Source of the DNA: Rhodoferax_B sp049316285
Lineage (GTDB): Bacteria > Pseudomonadota > Gammaproteobacteria > Burkholderiales > Burkholderiaceae_C
Direction of reading: 5' to 3'
DNA: 64,000 bases
Assembly (NCBI RefSeq): GCF_049316285.1
Contig: NZ_JBMOXA010000010.1
Span: forward strand, 163,646 to 227,645
Below the pieces are notes generated by a model. The model was not told where the DNA came from, searched no databases, and saw nothing but the letters and a program-made list of their open reading frames with translations. The position numbers and the translations under genes were made by a program. Below are positions 34,379 through 43,055 of this stretch, one piece after another. Position 1 is the first letter of the stretch, and the number at the start of each line of letters is the position of its first letter.

Positions 34379-35830
34379 TCAGCCCGCGTCGAGGTCTAGC
34401 CTGGCCACCAGCGCCTGGCTGTGGGGATTCAGCCCCAGCACCTCGACGCTGCTGCCATGTTTGCGCAAGCGCTGGCATACCTTGTCGAGCGCGGCCACGG
34501 CCGTGATGTCCCAGAAGTGTGCGCCCGACACGTCGATCTGCACCGCACGGCCGTCCACCTCGCGCACATCAAAAGCATCCACCAGCATGTCGGCCGATGC
34601 AAAAAACACCTGACCGGACACTCCGTAGGTCAGCACTTCCTGGCCACTCACCGTCACCTTCAGCAACTGCGCCACCTTGAAGGTGAAGAACACACCGCTG
34701 AGCAACACCCCCACGGCCACGCCGGCTGCCAGGTTGTGTGTGAGCAGTGTCACCACCACGGTGACCAGCATCACCGCACTCGACAACTTGGGATGGCGCA
34801 CCAGGGTGCGCAGCGAACCCCAGTCGAAAGTGGACACCGACACCATCACCATGATGGCCACCAGCGCCGCCACCGGCACCTGTGATACCCAGGGTTTGAG
34901 CAGCACCATCAGGATCAACAAAAACACCCCCGCGAACAAGGTCGACAAGCGCCCACGCCCGCCGTAACGCACATTGCTCACCGTCTGGCCAATCATGCCG
35001 CAGCCCGCAATGCCACCGAAGAAACTGGCGGCCAGATTGGCCATGCCCAGCCCGGCACACTCGCGGCTCTTGGAACTGGGGGTGTCAGTCAGGTCATCGA
35101 CCACGCTGGCGGTCATCATCGACTCCAGCAGGCCAACCATGGCAATCGCCAAGGCCGGCAGCGCGATCAGGCGCAGTGTTTCAAGGGAAAACGGCACTTG
35201 TGGCAGCGCAAAGCTGGGCAAGGCATCGGGCAGCAAGCCCAGGTCGGCCACGGTTTTCAGCGGCAACCCGAAAACATGTGCGGCAATGCTCAACAGCACA
35301 ATACACACCAGCGGTGACGGCACGGCCGTGGTCAACCGCGGCAACAGGTAGATCACCACCAGGCCCACACCCACCATGGCCCAGGTGGCCACATTGGCGC
35401 CGACCAGGTGCGGCATCTGCGCCGAGAAAATCAGCACCGCCAAGGCGTTGACAAAACCGGTGCGTACCGAGGTCGAGACAAAACGCATCAGCACCCCCAG
35501 CCGCAGCACACCAAAGAGTATCTGTACCAAACCGGCCAGCACGCCAGCAGCAAACAAATAGTGCACACCATGGGCCTGCACCAGCGGCGCCGCCACCAGC
35601 GCCACCGAGCCAGCGGCGGCGGACACCATCGCCGGGCGTCCACCCGTGAAAGCAATCACCAGCGAAATCACAAACGAGGCGAACAGGCCAACGGCAGGGT
35701 CCACTCCCGCAACAAACGAAAACGCGATGACTTCGGGGATCAGCGCAAACGTGGCCACTGCGCCGGCCATCAGTTCGCGCGGAATGCTGGGGCACCATTC
35801 GGTGCGCCAGCGGCTGTGTTCTTGGGTCAT
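34379..35830 (-). CDS. SulP-family inorganic anion transporter with STAS domain
   Basis: A 483-residue transporter with 10-14 membrane helices (residues about 20-390) and a C-terminal STAS domain ('VQIDVSGAHFWDITAVAALD'). 'IPEVIAFSFVAGVDPAVGLFAS' and 'ANLAASFFGGIAGCGMIGQT' are SulP motifs. Substrates in the family include sulfate, bicarbonate and dicarboxylates and cannot be told apart here. The ATG at 35830 was chosen because the extra 19 residues from 35887 are Cys/Arg-rich and not family-like. Convergent with the LOG gene, seven bases apart. Confidence 0.92.
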   Translation of the reverse strand: MTQEHSRWRTEWCPSIPRELMAGAVATFALIPEVIAFSFVAGVDPAVGLFASFVISLVIAFTGGRPAMVSAAAGSVALVAAPLVQAHGVHYLFAAGVLAGLVQILFGVLRLGVLMRFVSTSVRTGFVNALAVLIFSAQMPHLVGANVATWAMVGVGLVVIYLLPRLTTAVPSPLVCIVLLSIAAHVFGLPLKTVADLGLLPDALPSFALPQVPFSLETLRLIALPALAIAMVGLLESMMTASVVDDLTDTPSSKSRECAGLGMANLAASFFGGIAGCGMIGQTVSNVRYGGRGRLSTLFAGVFLLILMVLLKPWVSQVPVAALVAIMVMVSVSTFDWGSLRTLVRHPKLSSAVMLVTVVVTLLTHNLAAGVAVGVLLSGVFFTFKVAQLLKVTVSGQEVLTYGVSGQVFFASADMLVDAFDVREVDGRAVQIDVSGAHFWDITAVAALDKVCQRLRKHGSSVEVLGLNPHSQALVARLDLDAG

Positions 35831-35921
35831 AAAGATAAAAAAGCGGTCCCGCGCCACCACGGATGTGCAGCAGCGCGGCCTCACCAAATTGTAGGCACGG
35901 CGCTACCCTTAGCGCGGGCGT

Positions 35922-35945
35922 AAAAAAACCGCCTCTGAAGGCGGT
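35922..35945 (-). terminator. Terminator of the second Bug-protein gene
   Basis: Stem ACCGCCT/AGGCGGT (35928-35934 with 35939-35945), loop CTGA, followed in the minus direction by seven T residues. It lies 38 bases past the stop of the gene at 35983-36966 and just upstream of the SulP gene. Confidence 0.85.
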
Positions 35946-35982
35946 CTTGGTGCAGCTCTTTGAAGAGGCCGGGCTGTTGTGC

Positions 35983-36966
35983 TTAATCCAGCGTGAGCTT
36001 TGAATCGGTCACCACTTTTTTGTAGACGTCGAATTCGGCCTGGATCTGCGCCGCAAACTGCTCTGGCGTGTTGCCTATGATGATGGAGCCAGTTTCTTCG
36101 ATGCGTTTGCGCACGGCGGGTTCTTCCAGGGCCTTGCGCACACCGGCGTTGATCTTGTCGACCACTTCCTTGGGCAGGCCCTTGGGGCCGTAAATGCCGT
36201 AATAGGCCATGCGGTTCACCGGCTCCAGGCCAACTTCCTTGAAGGTTGGCACATTCGGCAGGCTGGCCACACGCTGCGGTGCAGCCACCACAATCGGCAC
36301 CAGGCGATTGCTTTGAATAAACGGCAGCGCCGATGGCAGATTGTCAAAAATCATAGGCACCTGGCCGGCCACGGTGTCGTTCAGCGCCGGTCCGGCACCA
36401 CGGTAGGGAATGTGCGTGACGAAGGTCTTCGTCATGCTTTTGTACAACTCCATCTGCAGATGGCCAATGCCGCCGGTGCCCGAAGATGAGTACGAATACT
36501 TGCCCGGCGATTTCGCCAGTTCGGCCGCAAAAGCCTTGTAGTCCTTGGCCGGGAAGCCAGGGTTCACCGCAATGATGTTGGGTGTGGCCGCAATATTGAT
36601 GATGGGGGTGAAGTCCGTGGTCGGGTTGTACGGGATCTTGGGGTTGATCGCCGGGTTGGCCGCCGTGGTCGACACCGTGGCGATGCCTAGCGAATAACCA
36701 TCGGGCGTGGCGCGCGCCGTTTCCAGTGCGCCCACCACGCCGCCGCCGCCGGCCTTGTTCTCCACAATCACGCTTTGGCCTAGCGCCTTGCCCAGCGGAT
36801 CGGCGATGACGCGCGCAATGATGTCGGTGGTGCCGCCGGGTGCAAACGGCACCTGCAGTTTGATCACTTTATTCGGGTAAGCCTGGGCCAACGCCTGGCC
36901 CGCGAAAGTCGCCATACCAATGGCGCCCAGGGCCATCACACTACGCACAATTTGCCGTTGCATCAA
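35983..36966 (-). CDS. Bug-family tripartite tricarboxylate transporter substrate-binding protein
   Basis: A 327-residue periplasmic binding protein with a signal peptide ('SVMALGAIGMATFAGQALAQ', cleavage near residue 28). Bug hallmarks are 'QVPFAPGGTTDIIARV', 'VIVENKAGGGG', 'YSYSSSGTGGIGHLQ', 'HIPYRGAGPALND' and 'LPNVPTFKEVGLE'. The ligand is unknown. No TctAB genes are nearby. It has its own terminator and shares a 165-base divergent promoter region with the AEC transporter gene. Confidence 0.95.
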   Translation of the reverse strand: MMQRQIVRSVMALGAIGMATFAGQALAQAYPNKVIKLQVPFAPGGTTDIIARVIADPLGKALGQSVIVENKAGGGGVVGALETARATPDGYSLGIATVSTTAANPAINPKIPYNPTTDFTPIINIAATPNIIAVNPGFPAKDYKAFAAELAKSPGKYSYSSSGTGGIGHLQMELYKSMTKTFVTHIPYRGAGPALNDTVAGQVPMIFDNLPSALPFIQSNRLVPIVVAAPQRVASLPNVPTFKEVGLEPVNRMAYYGIYGPKGLPKEVVDKINAGVRKALEEPAVRKRIEETGSIIIGNTPEQFAAQIQAEFDVYKKVVTDSKLTLD

Positions 36967-37131
36967 ACCGTCTCCTTGTAAACAAAAAAATCCCCCACCG
37001 AGGCTCTTGTGAAACCTCGCGGGCCAACTGTAGAAACACTATACCGACAGACTTATTTCCCGGAACTGGTGATAGCCCGTGGCCCGTCGCGGGTGTGCCA
37101 GGCGCCGGCCGATCGCTGGTATTCTCAAACG

Positions 37132-38037
37132 GTGAACTACGCCCAACTTCTTTTCCCCGACTTCTCACTCATACTCTGCGGCTTTCTGATTTGCCGCTAC
37201 ACGGCGTTGAACCGCACCGTCTGGGCACAGGTGGAAAGCCTCACCTACTACTGCCTGTTCCCGGTGCTGCTGTTCCACTCCATCGTCAAAAGTCCGCTGG
37301 ATCTGCGTGCCGCCTCGGCCATCATAGGCTCGGGCTGGACACTGGGCCTCATGGCCATTGGCATCGCCTACGCGCTGCCTTACCTGCCCTGGCTGGGCCG
37401 CCACATCGACCGCCGCGAGCATGCGGCCTGCGCGCAGGTCTCCTTCCGCTTCAACTCATTTGTGGCCTTGGCCCTGGCCGAACGTCTGGGGGGCGCACCA
37501 GGCCAGCAGTTGATTGCGGTGCTGATCGGTGTGTGTGTGCCGCTGTACAACGTGGCCGCCATCTGGCCCATGGCGCGCCAGGCACAACGCAAATTTGGCC
37601 GCGAGTTGGTGCGCAACCCCTTGATCGTGGCCACCGCCTCGGGTTTGCTGGCGAATGTGCTGGGCTTTCAAATTCCCACCTGGCTGGAGCCCACGGTCAC
37701 GCGTATCGGCGCCGCCTCACTGGCCATGGGCCTGATGGCGGCAGGTGCGGGCATGCAGTTTGGTTCGCTGGCGCGCGCCAAGGCGCTGGCGATTTCGATA
37801 CTCGCCATCCGCCATTTCATCGCGCCGCTGCTGGCCGTGGGTGTGGCCTGGGCGTTCAAGTTGTCACCGGTAGAGACCACGGTATTGGTCGCGTTCTCGG
37901 CTCTGCCCACGGCGTCGAGCTGTTACGTACTGGCGTCCAAGATGGGCTACGACGGCGCACTTACCGCAGCCCTGGTCAGCCTGTCCACCTTGCTGGGCAT
38001 GCTGAGCATTCCGTTTGCGCTGGGCTTTTTGAACTAG
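37132..38037 (+). CDS. AEC-family transporter (auxin efflux carrier/malonate permease-like)
   Basis: A 301-residue membrane protein with about ten helices in two inverted halves. 'LLFPDFSLILCGFLICRY' begins the first helix, 'SFRFNSFVALALAERLGG' and 'AFSALPTASSCYVLASKMG' match conserved AEC loops. The start is uncertain: GTG at 37132 fits the family, while the open frame extends to 37009 with hydrophilic residues. Members transport malonate, malate or other carboxylates. It ends four bases into queG on the opposite strand. Confidence 0.88.
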   Translation: MNYAQLLFPDFSLILCGFLICRYTALNRTVWAQVESLTYYCLFPVLLFHSIVKSPLDLRAASAIIGSGWTLGLMAIGIAYALPYLPWLGRHIDRREHAACAQVSFRFNSFVALALAERLGGAPGQQLIAVLIGVCVPLYNVAAIWPMARQAQRKFGRELVRNPLIVATASGLLANVLGFQIPTWLEPTVTRIGAASLAMGLMAAGAGMQFGSLARAKALAISILAIRHFIAPLLAVGVAWAFKLSPVETTVLVAFSALPTASSCYVLASKMGYDGALTAALVSLSTLLGMLSIPFALGFLN

Positions 38038-39137
38038 GGCGAGGTAGGTGGCGCGACACCTTGCGCCAACGCCCAGGACGCATGTTCGCGCACCAGGGGT
38101 GTGTCGTTGCTAGCGCTCGCCTCCAGCGCTTGTTGCATGTGTGCATCAGCCAAGCCACCGCGTATCGCGTTGCCCATGGCCACCGCGATGTTGCGGCGCC
38201 AGCGCTCCACACCAATGCGGCGGATAGGGCTGCCTTCGGTGTAGCGCAGAAACTCCTCTTCGGTCCAGCCCAGCAGCGTGATGAGTTTGGCGCCGCTCAA
38301 TCCCGCGCGTTCGTCGAAATCGGGCAGTGCCGAGCGTTGGGCAAATTTGTTCCAGGGGCAGGCCAGTTGGCAATCGTCACAGCCGTAGATGCGGTTCGCC
38401 AGCAACGGCCGCATTTCTTCGGGAATGGGCCCGGCGTGTTCAATCGTCAGGTAGGAAATACAACGCCGCGCATCCAGCCGCTGCGGCGCCAGAATGGCTT
38501 GTGTAGGGCAAATGTCGATACAGGCCGAGCAACTTCCGCAATGCTCACTCGTTGGTTCGGTGGCCGGCAGCGCCAGGTCCAAATAGATTTCACCCAGGAA
38601 GAACATTGATCCGGCATCGCGGCTCAGCACCAAGGTGTGTTTGCCGCGCCAGCCTTGGCCGCTGCGTGAAGCCAGTTCCGCCTCCAGCACCGGCGCCGAG
38701 TCGGTGAACACCCGAAAACCCAGCGGCCCGACATGCGCAGCGATGCGCTCGCTGAGCTTTTGCAGGCGCGCGCGCAACACCTTGTGATAGTCGCGGCCAC
38801 GCGCATAGACCGAGACAATCGCCTCGTCCGGCCGCGTCAGACGCGAAAATTCCACCGCCTGCCAGTCCGCTGGTGTGTCGCGCGGCAGATAATTCATGCG
38901 TGCCGTGATGACACTCACCGTTCCCGGCACCAACTCGGCGGGGCGTGCGCGTTTGAGTCCATGCGAGGCCATATAAGCCATTTCGCCGTGGAACCCTTGG
39001 GCCAACCAAGCACTCAGACCGGCTTCGGCCGAGGATAAATCCACCGAGGCCACGCCGATTTGGGAAAATCCCAGCTCACGTGCCCAAAGCTGAATTTGAG
39101 ACACCAACTGGAGACCTGTGTTCTGAGTACTGTTCAT
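38034..39137 (-). CDS. queG: Epoxyqueuosine reductase
   Basis: A 367-residue iron-sulfur and cobalamin enzyme that reduces epoxyqueuosine to queuosine in tRNA. The two [4Fe-4S] cluster motifs are 'CGSCSACIDICPTQAI' and 'GCDDCQLACPWNKFAQ'. The N-terminal 'ARELGFSQIGVASVDLS' and 'HGEMAYMASHGLKRA' are conserved. The C-terminal HEAT-like part with 'RRNIAVAMGNAIRGG' binds tRNA. The ATG at 39137 begins 'MNSTQNTGLQL'. Its 5' end lies head-to-head with tsaE, and the 3' end overlaps the AEC gene by four bases. Confidence 0.96.
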   Translation of the reverse strand: MNSTQNTGLQLVSQIQLWARELGFSQIGVASVDLSSAEAGLSAWLAQGFHGEMAYMASHGLKRARPAELVPGTVSVITARMNYLPRDTPADWQAVEFSRLTRPDEAIVSVYARGRDYHKVLRARLQKLSERIAAHVGPLGFRVFTDSAPVLEAELASRSGQGWRGKHTLVLSRDAGSMFFLGEIYLDLALPATEPTSEHCGSCSACIDICPTQAILAPQRLDARRCISYLTIEHAGPIPEEMRPLLANRIYGCDDCQLACPWNKFAQRSALPDFDERAGLSGAKLITLLGWTEEEFLRYTEGSPIRRIGVERWRRNIAVAMGNAIRGGLADAHMQQALEASASNDTPLVREHASWALAQGVAPPTSP

Positions 39138-39662
39138 CACCAGTCGATTGTAGAAAGCCCTTCGTCCCTGCCCCGGCACCTGCTGCTGGAATGGCCGGAC
39201 GAAGCCGCCACCCAGCGCTTTGCCGAAGCCTTGGCCGCCTGGCCCGGCATTGCCAATGCCGTCATCACGCTGCAGGGCCCGTTGGGCACGGGCAAGACCA
39301 CGTTCGTGCGTTACCTGCTGCGCGCCCTGGGTGTTCAGGGGCGCATCAAAAGCCCCACCTATGCCGTGGTCGAACCCTATGAACTGGTGCACGCCGGTGC
39401 CCCGCTGGCCATTTCCCATTTCGATTTTTACCGCTTTACCGATCCACGCGAGTGGGAAGACGCAGGCTTTCGCGACATCTTTGCCAGCCCCGGCCTGAAG
39501 ATTGCCGAATGGCCCGACCTCGCCGGCGCCCTGCTCCCCTTACCCGACCTCGCCATTCAATTGACCCCCATGGACGAAACCCGCCGTCAGGTTCAACTCA
39601 CCACACACACGGCCGCAGGCGCGACACTGCTCGCACAATGGCCGCAGGAGCGCGCCGCATGA
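39060..39662 (+). CDS. tsaE: tRNA threonylcarbamoyladenosine biosynthesis ATPase TsaE
   Basis: The P-loop 'LQGPLGTGKTTFVRYLLRAL', 'SPTYAVVEPYEL', 'ISHFDFYRFTDPREWEDAG' and 'IAEWPDLAG' identify TsaE, which drives the TsaB-TsaD-TsaE cycle that makes t6A37 in ANN-decoding tRNAs. The start is unclear. The frame from TTG at 39060 gives 200 residues, but conserved sequence begins only at 'PRHLLLEWPDEA' near 39171, and there is no in-frame ATG or GTG between. CTG at 39123 or the rare ATT at 39147 are alternatives. The next gene overlaps by four bases (ATGA). Confidence 0.9.
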   Translation: MGKSQLTCPKLNLRHQLETCVLSTVHHQSIVESPSSLPRHLLLEWPDEAATQRFAEALAAWPGIANAVITLQGPLGTGKTTFVRYLLRALGVQGRIKSPTYAVVEPYELVHAGAPLAISHFDFYRFTDPREWEDAGFRDIFASPGLKIAEWPDLAGALLPLPDLAIQLTPMDETRRQVQLTTHTAAGATLLAQWPQERAA

Positions 39663-41113
39663 AGCGCCGCGACGTTCTACACGGCCTGCAGGGTGGCCTG
39701 CTGGCCCTGCTGCTGGGTGCCCAAGAAATTACCCGCGGCGCAGGCATTGTGGCCGTGCGTGTATGGCCCGCACCCGACTACTCACGTGTGACCATAGAGT
39801 CCGACACCGCCTTGGTGACACGCCAGACCTTTGTCGCCGACCCACCGCGCCTGGCCGTGGACATTGAAGGCATAGACCTCAACCCGGCCCTGCGTGAACT
39901 GGTCGGCCGGGTGCAGGCCGACGACCCGAACATTGCCGGCATTCGCGTCGGGCAAAACGCCCCGGGCATTGTGCGCATGGTGATAGACCTGAAACGCGCG
40001 GCCAAACCGCAGGTGTTCACACTCGCCCCCGTAGCCGCCTACCAGCACCGTCTGGTGTTCGACCTCTACCCCGCGCAAGCCGAAGACCCGCTCGAGGCCT
40101 TGATTGCCGAACGCATCAAGGACCGCACGCCCGCCACCAATGTGGTGACCACACCGGCCCTCGCGCCCAACACCGCACCCGATCCGCTGGCCGAGCTGAT
40201 CGCCAGGCAATCGGAAAAACCGATCCTGGCGCCGGCCGACAAACCAGCGCCCTCTGCACCCCACGCAAACGCTCCTGTTTCTGTAGCTGGCGTCACTGAT
40301 GCAGAAAGCGCAAAAGGCCAAAACCCCTCAAAGGCCAGGCCCAGCCCGGACAACGACACCGGCAGCGCCAGCGGCAAAGCCAACCGCACCGACCGGCTGA
40401 TCATCATTGCGCTGGACCCCGGCCATGGCGGCGAAGACCCGGGCGCCATTGGCCCCAAGGGCACACGCGAAAAAGACATCGTGCTGCAGGTGGCACACCG
40501 CCTGCGTGAACGCATCAACGCCTCGACCATCAACGGCAGCCCTATGCGCGCCTACATGACACGCGACGCCGACTTCTTTGTGCCGCTGCAAGTGCGTGTG
40601 CAAAAAGCGCGGCGTGTGCAGGCCGACCTGTTTGTCAGCATCCATGCCGATGCCTTCATCACGCCGCAGGCGCGGGGTGCCAGCGTGTTTGCGTTGAGCC
40701 ATGGCTCGGCCTCGAGCAGCGCCGCGCGCTGGTTGGCCAACAAGGAAAACAACGCCGATTTGATTGGCGGTGTGAACACCCAGGTCAAGGACGCACAGGT
40801 GCAAAAAGCCATGCTGGACATGAGCACCACCGCACAAATCAACGACAGCCTGAAACTCGGCAGCGCGCTGCTCGGCGAGATTGGCCACGTCGGCCGCCTG
40901 CACAAGCCGCGTGTGGAACAAGCCGGCTTTGCGGTGCTGAAAGCGCCGGACATTCCCAGCGTGCTGATCGAGACCGCCTTCATCAGCAACCCCGAGGAAG
41001 AAACCCGCCTGCGCAGCGACGCCTACCAGCAGCAGCTGGCCGACGCCATCATGCGCGGCATCGTCGGCTACTTCTCGAAAAACCCGCCGTTGGCGCGCAA
41101 CCGCACGGTTTAA
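39659..41113 (+). CDS. amiC: AmiC-type N-acetylmuramoyl-L-alanine amidase
   Basis: A 484-residue periplasmic enzyme that splits septal peptidoglycan during cell separation. A twin-arginine-like signal ('KRRDVLHGLQGGLLALLLGA') agrees with Tat export of AmiC in E. coli. An AMIN domain for septal targeting covers about 30-140. A poorly conserved linker of about 100 residues follows, then the Amidase_3 domain with zinc ligands in 'IALDPGHGGEDPGAIG', 'KGTREKDIVL' and 'DLFVSIHADAF', and the catalytic glutamate in 'VLIETAFISNPEEE'. ATG overlaps the tsaE stop. In many proteobacteria mutL follows next; here it does not. Confidence 0.95.
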   Translation: MKRRDVLHGLQGGLLALLLGAQEITRGAGIVAVRVWPAPDYSRVTIESDTALVTRQTFVADPPRLAVDIEGIDLNPALRELVGRVQADDPNIAGIRVGQNAPGIVRMVIDLKRAAKPQVFTLAPVAAYQHRLVFDLYPAQAEDPLEALIAERIKDRTPATNVVTTPALAPNTAPDPLAELIARQSEKPILAPADKPAPSAPHANAPVSVAGVTDAESAKGQNPSKARPSPDNDTGSASGKANRTDRLIIIALDPGHGGEDPGAIGPKGTREKDIVLQVAHRLRERINASTINGSPMRAYMTRDADFFVPLQVRVQKARRVQADLFVSIHADAFITPQARGASVFALSHGSASSSAARWLANKENNADLIGGVNTQVKDAQVQKAMLDMSTTAQINDSLKLGSALLGEIGHVGRLHKPRVEQAGFAVLKAPDIPSVLIETAFISNPEEETRLRSDAYQQQLADAIMRGIVGYFSKNPPLARNRTV

Positions 41114-41238
41114 AGCTGTTCCAGGGGCAGCGCCGAGGCGGTGTAATCCACACCCCGCGGCGCGTGGAGGCTGGGGTAAAGTCCCCCGCTGCGGCCGCCT
41201 GCTGGGCTGGCTCCTCCATCCACACTAAGGCGCACTGC

Positions 41239-42030
41239 ATGCCGGTTTCTTTTGTTGCCATCAAACCTGGGGTCAAGCTGTCGGACCAGGTCGCCCACGC
41301 GCTGGAGGCCGAAATCCGCTCCGGCCGCATTGCCACCGGCGACAAACTCCCCACCGAAGCCGCTTTGGTGCAGCAGTTCAACGTCAGCCGCACGGTGGTG
41401 CGCGAAGCCATGTCGCGGCTGCGTTCGCAGGGCCTGGTGGATGCACGCCAGGGCAGCGGGGTTTATGTGCAACCGCCGCCGGCCGCCGAGGCGCTGCGTT
41501 TTGAACCGCTGCATTCCGACTCTATGGAAGCCGTGATACAGATCGTGGAAGTGCGCCGCGCGCTCGAAGCAGAAGTGGCCGATCTCGCCGCCCAGCGCCA
41601 CACAGCCGCGCAGATGCAGGCCATCCACAATGCCGTGCTGGCGATTGAAGCCGCCGTGCGGCGTGGCGAGGACGGCGTGGCCGAAGACGTGCAGTTCCAC
41701 CGTGCCATCGCACTGGCCGCGAACAACAGCTATTTGCTGCACACCCTGGACTACCTGGCGCAGTTTTTACACGGCGTGACCCGCGTCACCCGCGCCAATG
41801 AAGCACGCCGCCAGGACTTCGCGGCGGCGGTGACTTTTGAGCATGCCGAAACCGTAGCCGCGATTGCCGCACGCAACCGCCAGGCGGCTCGCGCGGCGGC
41901 GACGGCCCACATGGACAACGCCATCCAGCGCATACGCGAAGCCGGCACGGCGTTCTGGCAACACGATGGGCAACGTTTGGCGCGCAACCTGCTGGATCTA
42001 GGGCCTATGCCGGGCGAGCCGCACAAGTAA
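41239..42030 (+). CDS. FadR-subfamily GntR transcriptional regulator
   Basis: A 263-residue regulator. The N-terminal winged helix is 'LSDQVAHALEAEIRSGRI', 'GDKLPTEAALVQQFNVSRTV' and 'SQGLVDARQGSGVYVQ'. The C-terminal FCD ligand-binding domain has the metal-site residues in 'EVRRALEAEVADLAAQR' and 'QFHRAIALAANNSYL'. The ATG at 41239 has AAGG eight bases upstream. It lies 113 bases before ltnD on the same strand and most likely controls the tetronate operon, probably as a repressor released by a sugar acid. Confidence 0.93.
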   Translation: MPVSFVAIKPGVKLSDQVAHALEAEIRSGRIATGDKLPTEAALVQQFNVSRTVVREAMSRLRSQGLVDARQGSGVYVQPPPAAEALRFEPLHSDSMEAVIQIVEVRRALEAEVADLAAQRHTAAQMQAIHNAVLAIEAAVRRGEDGVAEDVQFHRAIALAANNSYLLHTLDYLAQFLHGVTRVTRANEARRQDFAAAVTFEHAETVAAIAARNRQAARAAATAHMDNAIQRIREAGTAFWQHDGQRLARNLLDLGPMPGEPHK

Positions 42031-42096
42031 GCCCCTGCGCTCAACTTCGCCGCGCTGCTTGTATGCGGTGTTTACCCGATAGCTGAAGTCTCTTAA

Positions 42097-42119
42097 ATTT
42101 GTATGATGACCCTACAAAT
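42097..42119. promoter_or_regulatory. Candidate operator ATTTGTA-N9-TACAAAT upstream of ltnD
   Basis: A perfect 7-bp inverted repeat (42097-42103 with 42113-42119), 25 bases before the ltnD ATG in an AT-rich patch. TATGAT at 42102-42107 overlaps it and could be a -10 box. Position and symmetry suit a dimeric GntR/FadR-type repressor, most simply the one encoded just upstream. No direct evidence. Confidence 0.45.
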
Positions 42120-42143
42120 ATCATCAATAGAACAGGACACAGC

Positions 42144-43055
42144 ATGCATGCAGCGCTTCCTTCCGTCGGCGTCATAGGCCTGGGCGCCATGGGTTTGGGC
42201 ATTGCCAAGACCCTGCGCAGCAATGGTTTCTTGGTGCATGTGTGCGATGTACGCGCCGAAGCGGCCGCGGCCTTCGCCAGCGAAGGTGGTGTGGCCTGCG
42301 CCACACCAGCCGCACTGGCTGCGGCCTGCACCGTGGTGGTGTCGGTGGTGGTGAACGCGGCGCAAAACGAGGCCGTGCTGTACGGCGCGGACGGCGTGGC
42401 CGGTGCAGCCCAGCCCGGCAGCACCTATGTGATGTGCTCCACCGTCGACCCCAACTGGTCCATCGCGCAGGAAACCCGGCTGAACGCCATGGGCCTGCAC
42501 TATGTGGACGCGCCGATCTCGGGTGGCGCCGCCAAGGCCGCCTCGGGACAGATGACCATGATGACCTCGGCCAAACCCCAGGCCTATGCCGCCGCAGACG
42601 CCGTGCTCAACGCCATGGCCGGCAAGGTCTACCGCCTGGGCGACCAGGCGGGCGCTGGCAGCAAGGTGAAGATCATCAACCAGTTGCTCGCCGGTGTGCA
42701 CATTGCCGTGGCCGCCGAAGCCATGGCGCTGGGCCTGCGTGAAGGGGTGGATGCCGCCGCGCTGTACGAGGTGATCACCCACAGCGCGGGCAATAGCTGG
42801 ATGTTCGAGAACCGCATGGCCCATGTGCTGGCGGCCGACTACACACCGCTCTCGGCGGTCGACATTTTTGTCAAGGACCTGGGCCTGGTGCTGGACACCG
42901 CGCGCGCCAGCAAATTCCCGCTGCCCCTGGCCGCCACGGCGCACCAGATGTTCATGCAAGCTTCCACGGCGGGTTATGGCCGCGAGGACGACAGCGCCGT
43001 GATCAAGATCTTCCCCGGCATCACCCTGCCCTCGGCCCAGGAGGCCACACCATGA
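42144..43055 (+). CDS. ltnD: L-threonate/D-erythronate dehydrogenase (3-hydroxyisobutyrate dehydrogenase family)
   Basis: A 303-residue NAD-dependent beta-hydroxyacid dehydrogenase. 'VGVIGLGAMGLGIAKTL' is the dinucleotide fold, 'YVDAPISGGAAKAASGQMT' the substrate loop, and 'GAGSKVKIINQLLAGVH' carries the catalytic lysine. With a DUF1537 kinase, an aldolase-like decarboxylase and an isomerase directly after it, the likely role is oxidation of L-threonate (or D-erythronate) to the 2- or 3-oxo acid. ATG at 42144 has an AGGA ribosome site. Stop overlaps otnK by four bases. Confidence 0.88.
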   Translation: MHAALPSVGVIGLGAMGLGIAKTLRSNGFLVHVCDVRAEAAAAFASEGGVACATPAALAAACTVVVSVVVNAAQNEAVLYGADGVAGAAQPGSTYVMCSTVDPNWSIAQETRLNAMGLHYVDAPISGGAAKAASGQMTMMTSAKPQAYAAADAVLNAMAGKVYRLGDQAGAGSKVKIINQLLAGVHIAVAAEAMALGLREGVDAAALYEVITHSAGNSWMFENRMAHVLAADYTPLSAVDIFVKDLGLVLDTARASKFPLPLAATAHQMFMQASTAGYGREDDSAVIKIFPGITLPSAQEATP

